Positions 7,887-16,900 of a DNA stretch of 64,000 bases are shown one piece after another. Source of the DNA: Thermoleophilia bacterium. Its GTDB lineage: Bacteria > Actinomycetota > Thermoleophilia > RBG-16-64-13. The notes under the pieces were generated by a model. It was not told where the DNA came from. It ran no database searches and saw only the letters and a program-made list of their open reading frames with translations. The number at the start of each line of letters is the position of its first letter. Positions within the stretch are counted from its first letter, which is position 1. A program made the position numbers and the translations under genes. The stretch covers positions 2,004,822-2,068,821 of the forward strand of contig JAOSKU010000001.1 of NCBI GenBank assembly GCA_027493445.1, read 5' to 3'.

Positions 7887-9701
7887 TCAGATGACCGCTT
7901 GTGACTGGGGGAATAGGCGGACCGCGTAGGTCTCGAGCCCCAGCTCGGCGATGAGGGTCCGCGGCGGACGGCCTTCACCGTCCCAACCACGGAGGGCGTA
8001 GTACTCCCGCTTCATCCGGGAGAAGACCTCGGGGCGCAGGCAAGCCCCGCTGTCCTCCAGGGGGCGATCCAGACCCGGCGGCAGGGCGTCGGCGTCGGCG
8101 GTCCAGCCTTCGCGCAGATTGATCAAGCGGATGAGGTTCCAGATCCGCCTGCCCATGCGGTCGTACTCCTCTCGCGTGAGATCCAGTCCGAGGGCCGCCA
8201 GCATGGCCAGGGCGTCGTCGGGTCCGTAGCCCAGGAAGTCACAGAAGATCATGGACCACTTGGGCGACTTGCCGTCCTGGTCGGCCACCACCAGGGCCGC
8301 CTTGCCCTCAGCGTCGAAGGGGTGGCCCTCGGGGTCGAGAGCTTCTCGGGAGATGGGCCAGGACCGGTTGTGGCAGGCACCCCGGTCGGAGGTGGCGAAA
8401 GCCAGGCCCATCCCCACCGAGCCCCGCGGGTCGTAGGCCGGAAACTCCAGGTTCTTGACCTGGAACACAGACACCAGGGCCGGATCTACCCCCCAGGCCT
8501 CGGCCGCCGAGCGGATGCCGTCGGCGAGGGCGGCCCCCAGCCCGCGCCGGTAGGCGATATCAAGCACCAGTCCGGCCTGGCCTTGGGCGTCGCCGAAGCG
8601 CAAGGGACTGTCGATCAAGCCTCGCTCGGAGCAGTCCATGGCGAAGGCCACCGCAGCTCCGGTCGAGATGGTGTCGAGCCCCAGGCTGTCGCACAGGTCG
8701 GAGAAGCGCACGATGCTCGAGAAGTCGGCGTTTGCGGTGTTGGAAGCGCCCATGCCGATGGTCTCGTACTCGAGCTTCTTGGTCTCGGCCCCGGGAAAGG
8801 CTCCCTCCGGAGCGCGCACGTGGACGCCGCAGCGCACCGGGCAGTTGAAGCATCCCTCATGGGCGACGACGGTGGCGGCCACCGGCTCGTGGTTCACGCC
8901 GGCCACCCCGTCAAAGGAGCCCGCGCGAAAGTTGCGGGTGGGGAGCACGTGCACGGCGTTCATCATGTCGACCCCGACCGTTGTGCCCACTTCAGCCAGA
9001 GGCGAGGCCGCCGGCCCCGCTTTGACCTGAGCGGAGATGGTGCGTCGAAGCCGGCGGGCGGCCTCGGGCAGCTCCGGCCGGCCGCTCCCCCTCAGCACGA
9101 TGGCCTTCAGGTTCTTGGCTCCCATGACCGCTCCGGCACCGCCCCGGCCGTTGTAACCGGAGCGGCCCTTCCTATCGCGACCGGCGTTGTTGCCGATCGC
9201 GGCGAACGCCACCCGGTTCTCGCCCGCCGGTCCGATGGCCAGGACCCGATGCTCGGAGAACGCCGGATGGTCATCCACCTCGTCGATACCCTTGCCGGCG
9301 AGAGGGGAGGCGTCCCGGAGAAAGGCCCCCTCGCCGGTCACCTCCAGGTAGGTCAGCTCTTCGGCCTTACCCGTCACGATGATACCCAGCAGGCCGAGCT
9401 TACGCAGCTCCCAAGCCCAGAAGCCCCCGGCGTAGGTGTCGTTGAAGCCGCCCGTGGCCGGGCTCTTGGTGACCACCACATGCCGGCAGGTGCCGGGAAA
9501 GAGGCCGCACGCCGGTCCGGTCATGAAGATGATGACGTTCTCCGGGCCCAGGGGGTCAGCCTGGGCCGGAAGCTCGCTGGCCAGATAGTGCGCGGCCAGC
9601 CCCTTCCCCCCGACGAACGAGCGTATGAGCTCCTTCGGGATGGCTTCACGCCCCAGGGTCCCGGTCCCCAGATCAACCCGCAGTATGGAATAGGACGGCA
9701 T
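7887..9701 (-). CDS. Aldehyde:ferredoxin oxidoreductase family protein (tungstopterin enzyme)
   Basis: A 604-residue enzyme of the tungsten AOR family, which oxidises aldehydes to acids with ferredoxin as electron acceptor. The N-terminal domain starts YSILRVDLGTG and contains GGKGLAA and GRGGAGAVMGAKNLKAI (pterin-binding region). The [4Fe-4S] cluster ligands are C284, C287 and C291 (CFNCPVRC) plus a distal Cys near 487. The C-terminal segment AYDPRG plus GACH is also typical. ATG at 9701 has AGGAGG six bases upstream, better than the upstream ATG. It has its own promoter and a copy of the GntR operator, so it is probably co-regulated with the downstream amine catabolism operon. There it could take the place of an aldehyde dehydrogenase. 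Family members differ widely in substrate. Confidence 0.92.
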   Translation of the reverse strand: MPSYSILRVDLGTGTLGREAIPKELIRSFVGGKGLAAHYLASELPAQADPLGPENVIIFMTGPACGLFPGTCRHVVVTKSPATGGFNDTYAGGFWAWELRKLGLLGIIVTGKAEELTYLEVTGEGAFLRDASPLAGKGIDEVDDHPAFSEHRVLAIGPAGENRVAFAAIGNNAGRDRKGRSGYNGRGGAGAVMGAKNLKAIVLRGSGRPELPEAARRLRRTISAQVKAGPAASPLAEVGTTVGVDMMNAVHVLPTRNFRAGSFDGVAGVNHEPVAATVVAHEGCFNCPVRCGVHVRAPEGAFPGAETKKLEYETIGMGASNTANADFSSIVRFSDLCDSLGLDTISTGAAVAFAMDCSERGLIDSPLRFGDAQGQAGLVLDIAYRRGLGAALADGIRSAAEAWGVDPALVSVFQVKNLEFPAYDPRGSVGMGLAFATSDRGACHNRSWPISREALDPEGHPFDAEGKAALVVADQDGKSPKWSMIFCDFLGYGPDDALAMLAALGLDLTREEYDRMGRRIWNLIRLINLREGWTADADALPPGLDRPLEDSGACLRPEVFSRMKREYYALRGWDGEGRPPRTLIAELGLETYAVRLFPQSQAVI

Positions 9702-9758
9702 GCCACCTCCTGGCCCAGAGAACGACACACGCGCCGGCAAGGTCCCCGGCTCCGGCGC

Positions 9759-9781
9759 AATGGTAAGCGCAAGTTACCATT
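9759..9781. promoter_or_regulatory. GntR operator, site 2 (in front of the AOR gene)
   Basis: Palindrome AATGGTAA-N7-TTACCATT, with half-sites GGTAA at 9762-9766 and TTACC at 9774-9778. It matches site 1 at 7817-7839 in sequence and spacing and also covers the -10 box. This ties the AOR gene to the regulator encoded just downstream. Confidence 0.75.
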
Positions 9782-9799
9782 GCGGGGTACGTGTGTCAA
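9771..9799 (-). promoter_or_regulatory. Promoter of the AOR gene
   Basis: Minus-strand TTGACA (9799-9794), a 17-base spacer and TAACTT (9776-9771), close to the sigma-70 consensus. The same -35 and -10 hexamers occur in front of the GntR gene. The -10 box lies in the operator palindrome. Confidence 0.75.
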
Positions 9800-10434
9800 C
9801 CGCCCCGATCGCCGTAGAGATGGGCTAGTGCCTCCCGGCTCATCCAGACCTCGACCCGGGCCATGTCGCGAAACGTGCGGGTGCGCAGGCCGACCGGTCC
9901 GAAGGTCCACATGAGCCACCAGGAGTAGAGCGTCTGCCAGAAGGCACCCCGCCAGAAGCGCAGTCCGGGCGTCATCCGGGGACGCACCTCGAAGCCCAGG
10001 CGCTCGAGCAGATCGGTGGCCCCGCGCAGCTTCGAGGCCGGGATGAAGCCGATCTCGCCGTGCAGCGCCGCTATCCGCCCCCCGGGATCGATCCCCTGCA
10101 GGTGCTTCTCCAGCATCCGCAGCGAGAAGCGCACCCGGCGGACCAGGGCCGTGGCCAGGGCCAGACCGCGGCGCTCGGCCCAGAGGACCGCCAGGCGCTC
10201 GTTCCATAGGTGGAGCGCGAGAATGGGAGTCCCCGCCGGAATGCGGCGGCCGTCCGCGAGGGTCACCCCGGTCCGAGCTGGAGCGGGAGACACCTTCAGA
10301 ACGCTCTCCTCTTCGGCGCAGAAGGCGAAGACGCCCAGCCTCCGGCTGAGCCCCGCGTCGATGAGCCGCACCCCCCACCGGCCGGCGGCTCCAAGACCGT
10401 GTGCCAGGGCGCCTTTGACCGCCCGCGGGGTCAC
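9796..10434 (-). CDS. YkoP-like protein of unknown function
   Basis: A 212-residue basic protein. The central stretch ILALHLWNERLA followed by the A-RRGLAL region and SLRMLEKHL resembles the YkoP domain found alone or attached to polysaccharide deacetylases in Gram-positive bacteria. The biochemical role is not known. Near the C-terminus FWQTLYSWWLMWTFGP is aromatic-rich and may associate with membrane. The GTG start at 10434 overlaps the stop (GTGA) of a 28-codon EamA-like remnant, so translation was or is coupled to that frame. It lies just upstream of the AOR promoter but appears unrelated to the amine locus. Confidence 0.55.
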   Translation of the reverse strand: MTPRAVKGALAHGLGAAGRWGVRLIDAGLSRRLGVFAFCAEEESVLKVSPAPARTGVTLADGRRIPAGTPILALHLWNERLAVLWAERRGLALATALVRRVRFSLRMLEKHLQGIDPGGRIAALHGEIGFIPASKLRGATDLLERLGFEVRPRMTPGLRFWRGAFWQTLYSWWLMWTFGPVGLRTRTFRDMARVEVWMSREALAHLYGDRGG

Positions 10435-10517
10435 TTCCCCACGGCCAGGAGGAGGATGCCGCCGAAGACCAGCAAGGTGCCCAGCCACTGTGCGGAAGAC
10501 AGCTGGGAGTGGCCCAT
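10431..10517 (-). pseudogene. Remnant of an EamA/DMT-family transporter (last helix only)
   Basis: The 28 codons from ATG 10517 read GHSQLSSAQWLGTLLVFGGI then LLLAVGK and stop. This is the typical last transmembrane segment of EamA drug/metabolite transporters, where a GE-L---Q-LG motif precedes the final helix. An in-frame TAG lies only six codons before the ATG, and nothing EamA-like is visible further upstream, where the tautomerase gene now ends (10533). I infer that most of the transporter gene was deleted and only the end coupled to the YkoP-like gene survived. A functional small membrane protein is the alternative. Confidence 0.45.
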
Positions 10518-10532
10518 CGGGGCCTCGCCGCT

Positions 10533-10730
10533 CTACTCGCGGGGTCCTCGGTCGCAAATGAGCTCCCCTCCGCTGGCCACACATTCGAGGGGGTTCTCGT
10601 GCATGATGACCACCATGGCCGACTCGGGGAGCCCATAGGCCTCCACCGCAGCGTCGGTCAGAGCTCGGGCGAAAGCGCGGCGCTTATCCATGTCCTGCAT
10701 CTCGGGGCCTTCGACGGTGATGACGGGCAT
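10533..10730 (-). CDS. 4-oxalocrotonate tautomerase family protein
   Basis: A 65-residue protein with Pro at position 2 (PVITVEGP), the catalytic base of the tautomerase superfamily after Met removal. The length equals the typical 62-72 residues. A strong GGAAGGAG ribosome site lies about seven bases before ATG 10730. The C-terminal half (MVVIMHENPLECVASGG) corresponds to the second beta-strand region of the 4-OT monomer. Members act on keto-enol tautomers, and many have unknown substrates. It is 28 bases downstream of the GH15 gene, probably in the same transcript. Confidence 0.8.
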   Translation of the reverse strand: MPVITVEGPEMQDMDKRRAFARALTDAAVEAYGLPESAMVVIMHENPLECVASGGELICDRGPRE

Positions 10731-10758
10731 GATCGTTCTCCTTCCGGTCGCGATGGAC

Positions 10759-12552
10759 TTACAACCCTCCGCGGCGCTCAGCCGGGCCGCCCGCCCGCGA
10801 CAGATTGCGGGCGGTGTTGATCAGCGAGACATGCGAGAAGGCCTGCGGGTAGTTACCCACCAGGCGTCGTTCACGCACGTCGTACTCCTCGGAGAGCAGG
10901 CCCACGTCGTTACGGATGTCGAGCAGGCGCTCGAAGTGCTCGAGGGCCTCCCGGCGCCGACCCATGAGGGCCAGGTTGTCGGCCAGCCAGAAGGTGCAGG
11001 CCAGAAAGGCCCCCTCCCCTTCGGGCAGGCCGTCCACGCATTCGCTCCCGGAAAGGTATCGGTGCACGAAGCCCTCGACACAGAGCTCTCGATCGATAGC
11101 CTCCACCGTACTCCGCACGCGTGGGTCGGTCGCCGGCAGGAAGCCGACCAGAGGCATCATGAGCAGGGAGGCGTCGAGGCTCTTCGAGCCATAGTACTGA
11201 GTGAAGGCGCCCCGATCGGGGTCGTAGCCTTCCCGGCAGACCTGCCGGTGGATGTCAGCCCGCAGCCGCTTCCAGCGATCGAGCGGACCCTCCAGGCCAC
11301 CCCGCTCCACGGCCTTGACGGCCCGGTCGGCCGCCACCCAGGCCATCACCTTGGAGTGGGTGAAGTGGCGGCGAGGGCCCCGCACCTCCCAGATGCCCTC
11401 GTCGGGTTCGCACCAACTGCCTTCCAGGTACTCCATCAGCTCGCGCTGCATGGCCCAGGCGGTGGCGTCCGGCTCCAGACCACCCTCGCGGGCCTGGTGC
11501 ATGGCATCCATGATCTCGCCGTACACGTCGTGCTGGCTTTGACCTGCGGCCGCGTTGCCGATGCGCACCGGGCGGGAGCCCTCGTAGCCCGAAAGCCAGG
11601 GCAGTTCCAGCTCGGGCAGCCGGCGCTCACCGGCGGGCCCGTAGAGAATGCGCATGTCGCGCCCTGCTCCGGCTATGGCCCGCAGGAGCCAGTCCCTCCA
11701 GGCCCGGGCCTCGTCCAGGTAGCCGGCCAGCAGCAGCGCCCACAGGGTGAAGGTAGCATCGCGCAGCCAGCAGTAGCGGTAGTCCCAGTTGCGCACCCCA
11801 CCCAGCTGCTCGGGCAGCGAGCTGGTCACGGAAGCCACGATCCCGCCCGTGGGACGGTAGGTGAGCGCTTTCAGAGTGATCAGCGAGCGCCGCACGTGGT
11901 CGCGCCACCCCCCTGAGTAGGTGCACCCGTCCGCCCACTCCCGCCACCAGGACTCGGTGTCGTCCAGGGCCGGAAGCGGGTCGACCGGTTCCGGCGGCTC
12001 GAGGTGTGACGGGTACCAAGTGAGCACGAAGGGCAGCCTGTCGCCCTCGGCCACCGCGAATTCGGCCACGTGGGTGAAGGCCTCGGCCTCGACCTCCACC
12101 CTGGGGTCGAACCGCACCGCGTCGGGACCGCCGACCGCCAACAAGGCACGGCCGGCGCGCCGTACCCAAGGGACGATGGAGCCGTAATCGAAGCGGAGCG
12201 CGATCCGCATGCGCATGGGCACGCGCCCCCGGACACCCTCGACCACGCGCACCAAGTCGGGGCGCTCCTCCCGGGGAGGCATGAAGTCGATCACCCGGAC
12301 CACCCCGTCCTCGGTTTCGAACTCCGTCTCGAGGACCAAGGTGGGCCCTCGATAACGTCGAGTCACCCGCTTCAAACCGCCGGCCGGCGCGATGATCCAG
12401 CAACCGTTGTCTTCATTGCCCAGCAGGGCGGCGAAGCAGGCTCCCGAGTCGAACCGAGGCAGGCAGAGCCAGTCGATGGAGCCGTTGCGCCCAACCAAGG
12501 CGCCGGTGTGCAGATCGCCGACAAGCGCGTAGTCCTCGATCCGGAGTGCCAT
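10759..12552 (-). CDS. Glycoside hydrolase family 15 protein (glucoamylase or trehalase)
   Basis: A 597-residue cytosolic GH15 enzyme. The N-terminal beta-sandwich domain starts with IEDYALVGDLHTGALVGRNGSIDWLCLPRFDS, the hallmark of the bacterial GH15 group. The catalytic (alpha/alpha)6 barrel contains NWDYRYCWLRDA, an EVRG segment with FTHSKVMAWVA, and EGFVHRY. A catalytic Glu is expected in the IWEVRG region and near LLSEEYD. This group includes actinobacterial trehalases and glucodextranases, and sequence alone does not separate them. No signal peptide is visible, which fits turnover of intracellular trehalose or glycogen-derived glucans. Confidence 0.9.
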   Translation of the reverse strand: MALRIEDYALVGDLHTGALVGRNGSIDWLCLPRFDSGACFAALLGNEDNGCWIIAPAGGLKRVTRRYRGPTLVLETEFETEDGVVRVIDFMPPREERPDLVRVVEGVRGRVPMRMRIALRFDYGSIVPWVRRAGRALLAVGGPDAVRFDPRVEVEAEAFTHVAEFAVAEGDRLPFVLTWYPSHLEPPEPVDPLPALDDTESWWREWADGCTYSGGWRDHVRRSLITLKALTYRPTGGIVASVTSSLPEQLGGVRNWDYRYCWLRDATFTLWALLLAGYLDEARAWRDWLLRAIAGAGRDMRILYGPAGERRLPELELPWLSGYEGSRPVRIGNAAAGQSQHDVYGEIMDAMHQAREGGLEPDATAWAMQRELMEYLEGSWCEPDEGIWEVRGPRRHFTHSKVMAWVAADRAVKAVERGGLEGPLDRWKRLRADIHRQVCREGYDPDRGAFTQYYGSKSLDASLLMMPLVGFLPATDPRVRSTVEAIDRELCVEGFVHRYLSGSECVDGLPEGEGAFLACTFWLADNLALMGRRREALEHFERLLDIRNDVGLLSEEYDVRERRLVGNYPQAFSHVSLINTARNLSRAGGPAERRGGL

Positions 12553-12621
12553 GGCCTCGTGTGGGTGGAGGGCGGATCTCAGGACTGGTACCCGGAGGGG
12601 CGTCGCTCTATGCGAAACGAG

Positions 12622-13797
12622 CTATGGAGCGGCGGCCACTCGTCCCCGGCCCATCAGCATACGGAACAAGGGCACGCTGACCAGGGTCAGCAGCGACAGC
12701 ACGAAGAAAGGCGCCCGCAACCCTCCGACGGCCCCCCAGCCCCGGGTCAGCTCCACCAGCGCCCCTCCCAGCGCGGGGCCCACCAGATATCCGATCGAGA
12801 AGGAGAAGTTCCAAGCGGCGTAGCCCAGCCCGTGCTCGCCCGCCCGGCTGCCGGCTGCGATGATCATCATCGAGCCGCTCACCAGGATGCCGGTGGCCAC
12901 GCCCAGGAACACGAACACCGGAACCCAAGTGGCGTAGGTGTCGCCGAGGACCATCGCCGAGAGCGTCGCGGCCACCACCACGAACGCAGCGACGCTGGGC
13001 CGCGAGTGACCCACTCGATCGAGCCAATGAGTCACCAGCGGCTGAGTGAGGGACATGGCCAGCGCCAGCGCGAAGAAGAGGACGCCGATGCCGCTCTTGG
13101 GATAGCCGCGAGCGTCCATGAAGAGAGGGAAGAGCACCTCCGACATCCCCACCCCGGCATACAGCACCATGACGGCCAGGCAGGCAGCCAAGACCCGCGG
13201 ATTGCGGAGCACGGCCAGGTACTCGAGGCCGCGGGCCGTCCCCGGCGCACGTTCGTGTCGCAGGAGCCAGAAGGCCAGCAGGGCGGCGATGGCGGCCATG
13301 ACGATGTAGATGACAAAGGGCAGGCGCAGCTCACCGATGCTCCCGATCAACGGGCCGGCGATCAGGCCGAGGCCCATGGCAATGGTGATGGAGCCGAACC
13401 AGACACCCCGGCGCGGCATGTTTTGGGCAATGCGCGCCGCCAAGGGCTGTCCCGAGACCCAGGCGGCCGCCGAGCCCACACCGTGCAGCGCCTGGGCCGC
13501 CGCGAACGTCCACAGCGAGGTGGCGGTTGCGAACAGGACCCCGGCCAGCACGATGCTGACCATGCCGGCGCCGACCACCAGACCGCTGCGCCCGGTGCGG
13601 TCCACCAGCACACCCAAGGGCAGAGCGGTCAGCAGGAAGCCGACAGCGAAGGCGGAGAAGGCATAACCCATGGCCCCTTCCGAGGCGCCGAAGATCTGCG
13701 CGAATTGAGGGATGGCCGGGATCACGATGCCCGATCCCACCACGTCGACAAAGATGGCCAGGTCGCAGATCAGCAGGGCTGTGAGAGCTCGTTTCAA
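12622..13797 (-). CDS. MFS transporter (drug/metabolite exporter type)
   Basis: About 391 residues with 12 predicted transmembrane segments. The motif between helices 2 and 3 reads LGVLVDRTGRSGLVVGAG (family motif A, G-L-D-R-GR). Helix 5 has the exporter-type motif GPLIGS, and GPALGGALVELTRGW appears in the second half, as in the multidrug/VMAT-like DHA1 group. The best start is TTG at 13797, reading KRALTALLICDLAIF. It lies inside a copy of the dispersed repeat, whose end appears to supply the first codons. Substrate is unknown. It follows the YhaN gene after about 170 bases. Confidence 0.8.
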   Translation of the reverse strand: MKRALTALLICDLAIFVDVVGSGIVIPAIPQFAQIFGASEGAMGYAFSAFAVGFLLTALPLGVLVDRTGRSGLVVGAGMVSIVLAGVLFATATSLWTFAAAQALHGVGSAAAWVSGQPLAARIAQNMPRRGVWFGSITIAMGLGLIAGPLIGSIGELRLPFVIYIVMAAIAALLAFWLLRHERAPGTARGLEYLAVLRNPRVLAACLAVMVLYAGVGMSEVLFPLFMDARGYPKSGIGVLFFALALAMSLTQPLVTHWLDRVGHSRPSVAAFVVVAATLSAMVLGDTYATWVPVFVFLGVATGILVSGSMMIIAAGSRAGEHGLGYAAWNFSFSIGYLVGPALGGALVELTRGWGAVGGLRAPFFVLSLLTLVSVPLFRMLMGRGRVAAAP

Positions 13798-13853
13798 GAC
13801 GAAGCCCCGGCCGCCGCGGCCGCACTGGGTGGCCCGATGCGGTGTCCTGGGTC
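13785..13853 (+). repeat. Dispersed palindromic repeat, half copy R2
   Basis: Starts GAGCTCGTTTCA and continues through CGAAGCC, GGCCGCCGCGGCCGC and GATGCGGTGTCCT, matching the left half of the complete copies at 31506-31667 and 56181-56334. The right half is missing. It overlaps the start of the MFS gene. Confidence 0.7.
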
Positions 13854-13969
13854 TCTCGGCGGGCGGCGCGACATTGCGACATGGTACCCCATGCACGGCG
13901 ACGGATTCGGCAAACCGAGGGCTTCGGCACGAGGGGTCTCGTTCAGGCGGGCGCCCCCGAGCGCAGCCG

Positions 13970-16900
13970 TTACCGCATGGTGGCACGACCGAGCGGCACG
14001 ACTCTCACGCCCGGGTCCGCACTGAGAAGGAGGTCGACCGTGGCCGGGTGACAGGTGAAGAAGAGCACCTGCTGCTCCGCGGCGAAGGCCGTGAGTAGGT
14101 CTGCGGTGGCCTGGGCGCGCGCGGGATCGAAGTTGACCAGGACGTCGTCCATGATCACGGGAACCGAAGTGGTCCGCCGGGCGAACTCCCGGGCCAGGCC
14201 GAGCCGCAGGCTCAGATAGAGCTGTTCCAGCGTTCCCCGACTGAGCTGCTCCGGGAGCTTGACCCCTCCACAGTCATCCAGGACCACAAAACCCTCGGAG
14301 TCCTCGCGCTCCAGGATCCGCTGATAGGCGCCCCCAGTGACGCGGCAGAACCCCGCGGACGCTTCGGCCAGCACCGGCGGCTGTCGGGTGCGGGAGTACT
14401 CCGCCAGCGTCTCTTCGATCAGCGAGCGAGCGGCGGACACCACTCGCCAGCGGCTGAGCGCCTGCTCCAACTCCGCCCGGACGGCGCCCAGCTCCATCTC
14501 ACGAGCAGCCACGTCGGAGGACTCCTCCAGCGCCTGCCGGTTCCGCTCCGCGTCCCGGTGCTGTCTGATGGCCGCTTCCCGGTCGCTCGTCGCGTGCTCG
14601 AGCTCGCGGCGCGCGCCCTCGGCCTCACGTGACCAGTGCTCCATCCGGCCCGTGGCCAGCTCGGCGCGCAGCTCCTCGGCTTCGGGACCGCGTCCCACCC
14701 GGGAGTCGAGGTCGCGGCGCAGCTCCGCGGCTCGGGACTCCAACTCTCGGCGCAGCCGGAACACGCTCAGCTTCTCCCTGAAGTCCGCTTCATCTGCAAC
14801 CCCGGCCTCGGCGAGCAACGCCGCGCGTTCCCGCTCTACCCGGTCCGCCCCCTCGCGCGCCGCCCGCAATTTGGCCTCCAGTGCGCGCAGCTCCTCCTCC
14901 AACCTCCCCAGGCGGTCACGGGTGGCTTGATCTTCCACGCAGAGCCGGGCGAGCTCTCTGATCCTTCGCGGGAGGACATCGCCGCTGCCCTCGACCAGCC
15001 CAGACTCGAGGCCTAACTCGACCAGGAGGTCGTGCGCCTGGTCCTCCCACAGCTCCAACTCCTCCTGGAGGCGTCGCAGCCTGCCAGCCGTTTCCTCTTG
15101 CGCACGCAGCGCCTGCTGCGCCTCCCGTATCGCCCGCAGGAACTCGGTGACCCCGTCGGGCCCCAGGGTGCGGTCAAAGCCCGCCCTGGTCTTCCATCGC
15201 ATCCACTCCTCGTGCAGCTCTCCCTCGGCTTCGGAGGCTTCACGCAGGTTGGAGGTCTCATGCTCGCGCTGAGCGGCCGCCTGCCGAAAAGCCTCCTCGG
15301 CGTCGGCAAGGCGCGCCTCCAACTCTTCACGCGCCAGCAGCCGCTCGCGCGCGTCCGTAAGAGGGACCTCCCGGTCCTCGATGTCGCTGAAGGTGGGGCG
15401 CGGGCCGAGACCCAGAAAGGCCGCATCCTTTTCCACCCGCGCACGGAGGACCTCTGCCTGCTCCGCCGCCGCGGCCAGCGCCCGGGCCGCGGACTCCGCG
15501 GCCTCGCGCAGCCCGCGTTCCTCCCCGTGGACGACAGCCCCCAGAGACCTCCGCGATCGGGCGGTGAGATAGGCGGCCGCGGCCAGCGCCGCAGCCGCCG
15601 CGCCTACCCCCACCGCCCAGCCGGGACCCGCCACCCAGCCCAAAGCCGCCGCGGCCACGAGCCCGGCGGCGGCAAGCGCCCCCAACAGGGTGCCCAGGCC
15701 GCCGCCCACACCCGCACCGGCCATCGCCACCGCCATCCGCAGCGCCTGCTCGCGGTCCTGGGCAAGGGCGCGCAAGTTGTCGATCTTGGTCTCGAGCTGA
15801 CGAAGCTCCTGTACGTCGGCCCGCAAGCGCCTCAGCGCCGCCTCCTGCGAACGGATCTCCTCCCCCGGAGTAGGCTCCAACCCCTCCAACCGGGACCGGA
15901 GACGATCCCGCTCGACCTCGGCCTGGCGGGCGCGCTCCGCGGCCGGCTCGTAGGCCCGCTCACGCTCCCGCACGGCCAGCAACGCCCCCTCCAGCTTGGA
16001 GGCCCACATCCGCAGCTCTTCGTGCCTGGGCAAGGACGTGTCGAATCCCCTGACGCGCTCCTGGTCCCAGGCAGGCCCGAGAACGGCCAGGGAACGACTC
16101 AACGCCTCCTTGGCCGTACCAAACGCCCCGCGGGCTTCCGGCAGCGACGCCACCCGGTCTTCGTATAAGCTGAGCCGAGCGACCAGCCCCTCCAGCCGAG
16201 CGGATATCCCCGGCAGATCCTCGCGCAAGGATGTCTGCGCGCCTTTGATCTCGACCGACTTGGTGTTGACCTCAGCTTCCAGCTCGGATATGCGACCCGT
16301 GGCCGCCGCAGCCTTGCTTAGGACCGTGGCCAGCCGCTCTTCGGGCTCGGCCGGAAAGCGGTCCACCGGCTCCAGGCGGTCAAGCCGGCCCAGAATCTCG
16401 CTCAGCTCCTGATGCAGGGGCCAGAGCTGCTCGAGCACCCGGTAGCGCCGTTCTTCGGCGCGCCGGGCGTCCTCGTGCTCGCTGAGGCTCCGCACCGTGG
16501 CGGCCGCGGCCAGCTCCGCCTCCACCAACGCTGGATAGGCGATCGCCGCGGTCCGGGCTTCAGCCACCTTTCGCTCGACCGTCTCGAGACGGGACAAGAG
16601 ATCGTTGACCCGGCCGCCTTTGCGCGGTCTCACCAGCTCCGCGGCCTCCTTCTCCAACCGAGCGATGGCCTGGCGGGCCGAACGGCCCGCGCCGGCGATG
16701 CCGGCCGAGAAGATCCGATCACGCACCCCCTCGCCGGTTAGAGATTCGAGGTCCTGCAGTTCGGAGAGGCTGAAGGCGAACACCGAATTGAACAACCCGG
16801 CGTCGACCCCGCCCAGCAGCCTGCGGACGGCCTCGTCGCCTTCTTCCGCCCGATCCGGGAAAACTACCCGGGGCACGCGCGGACCCACCATGCGCTCCAC

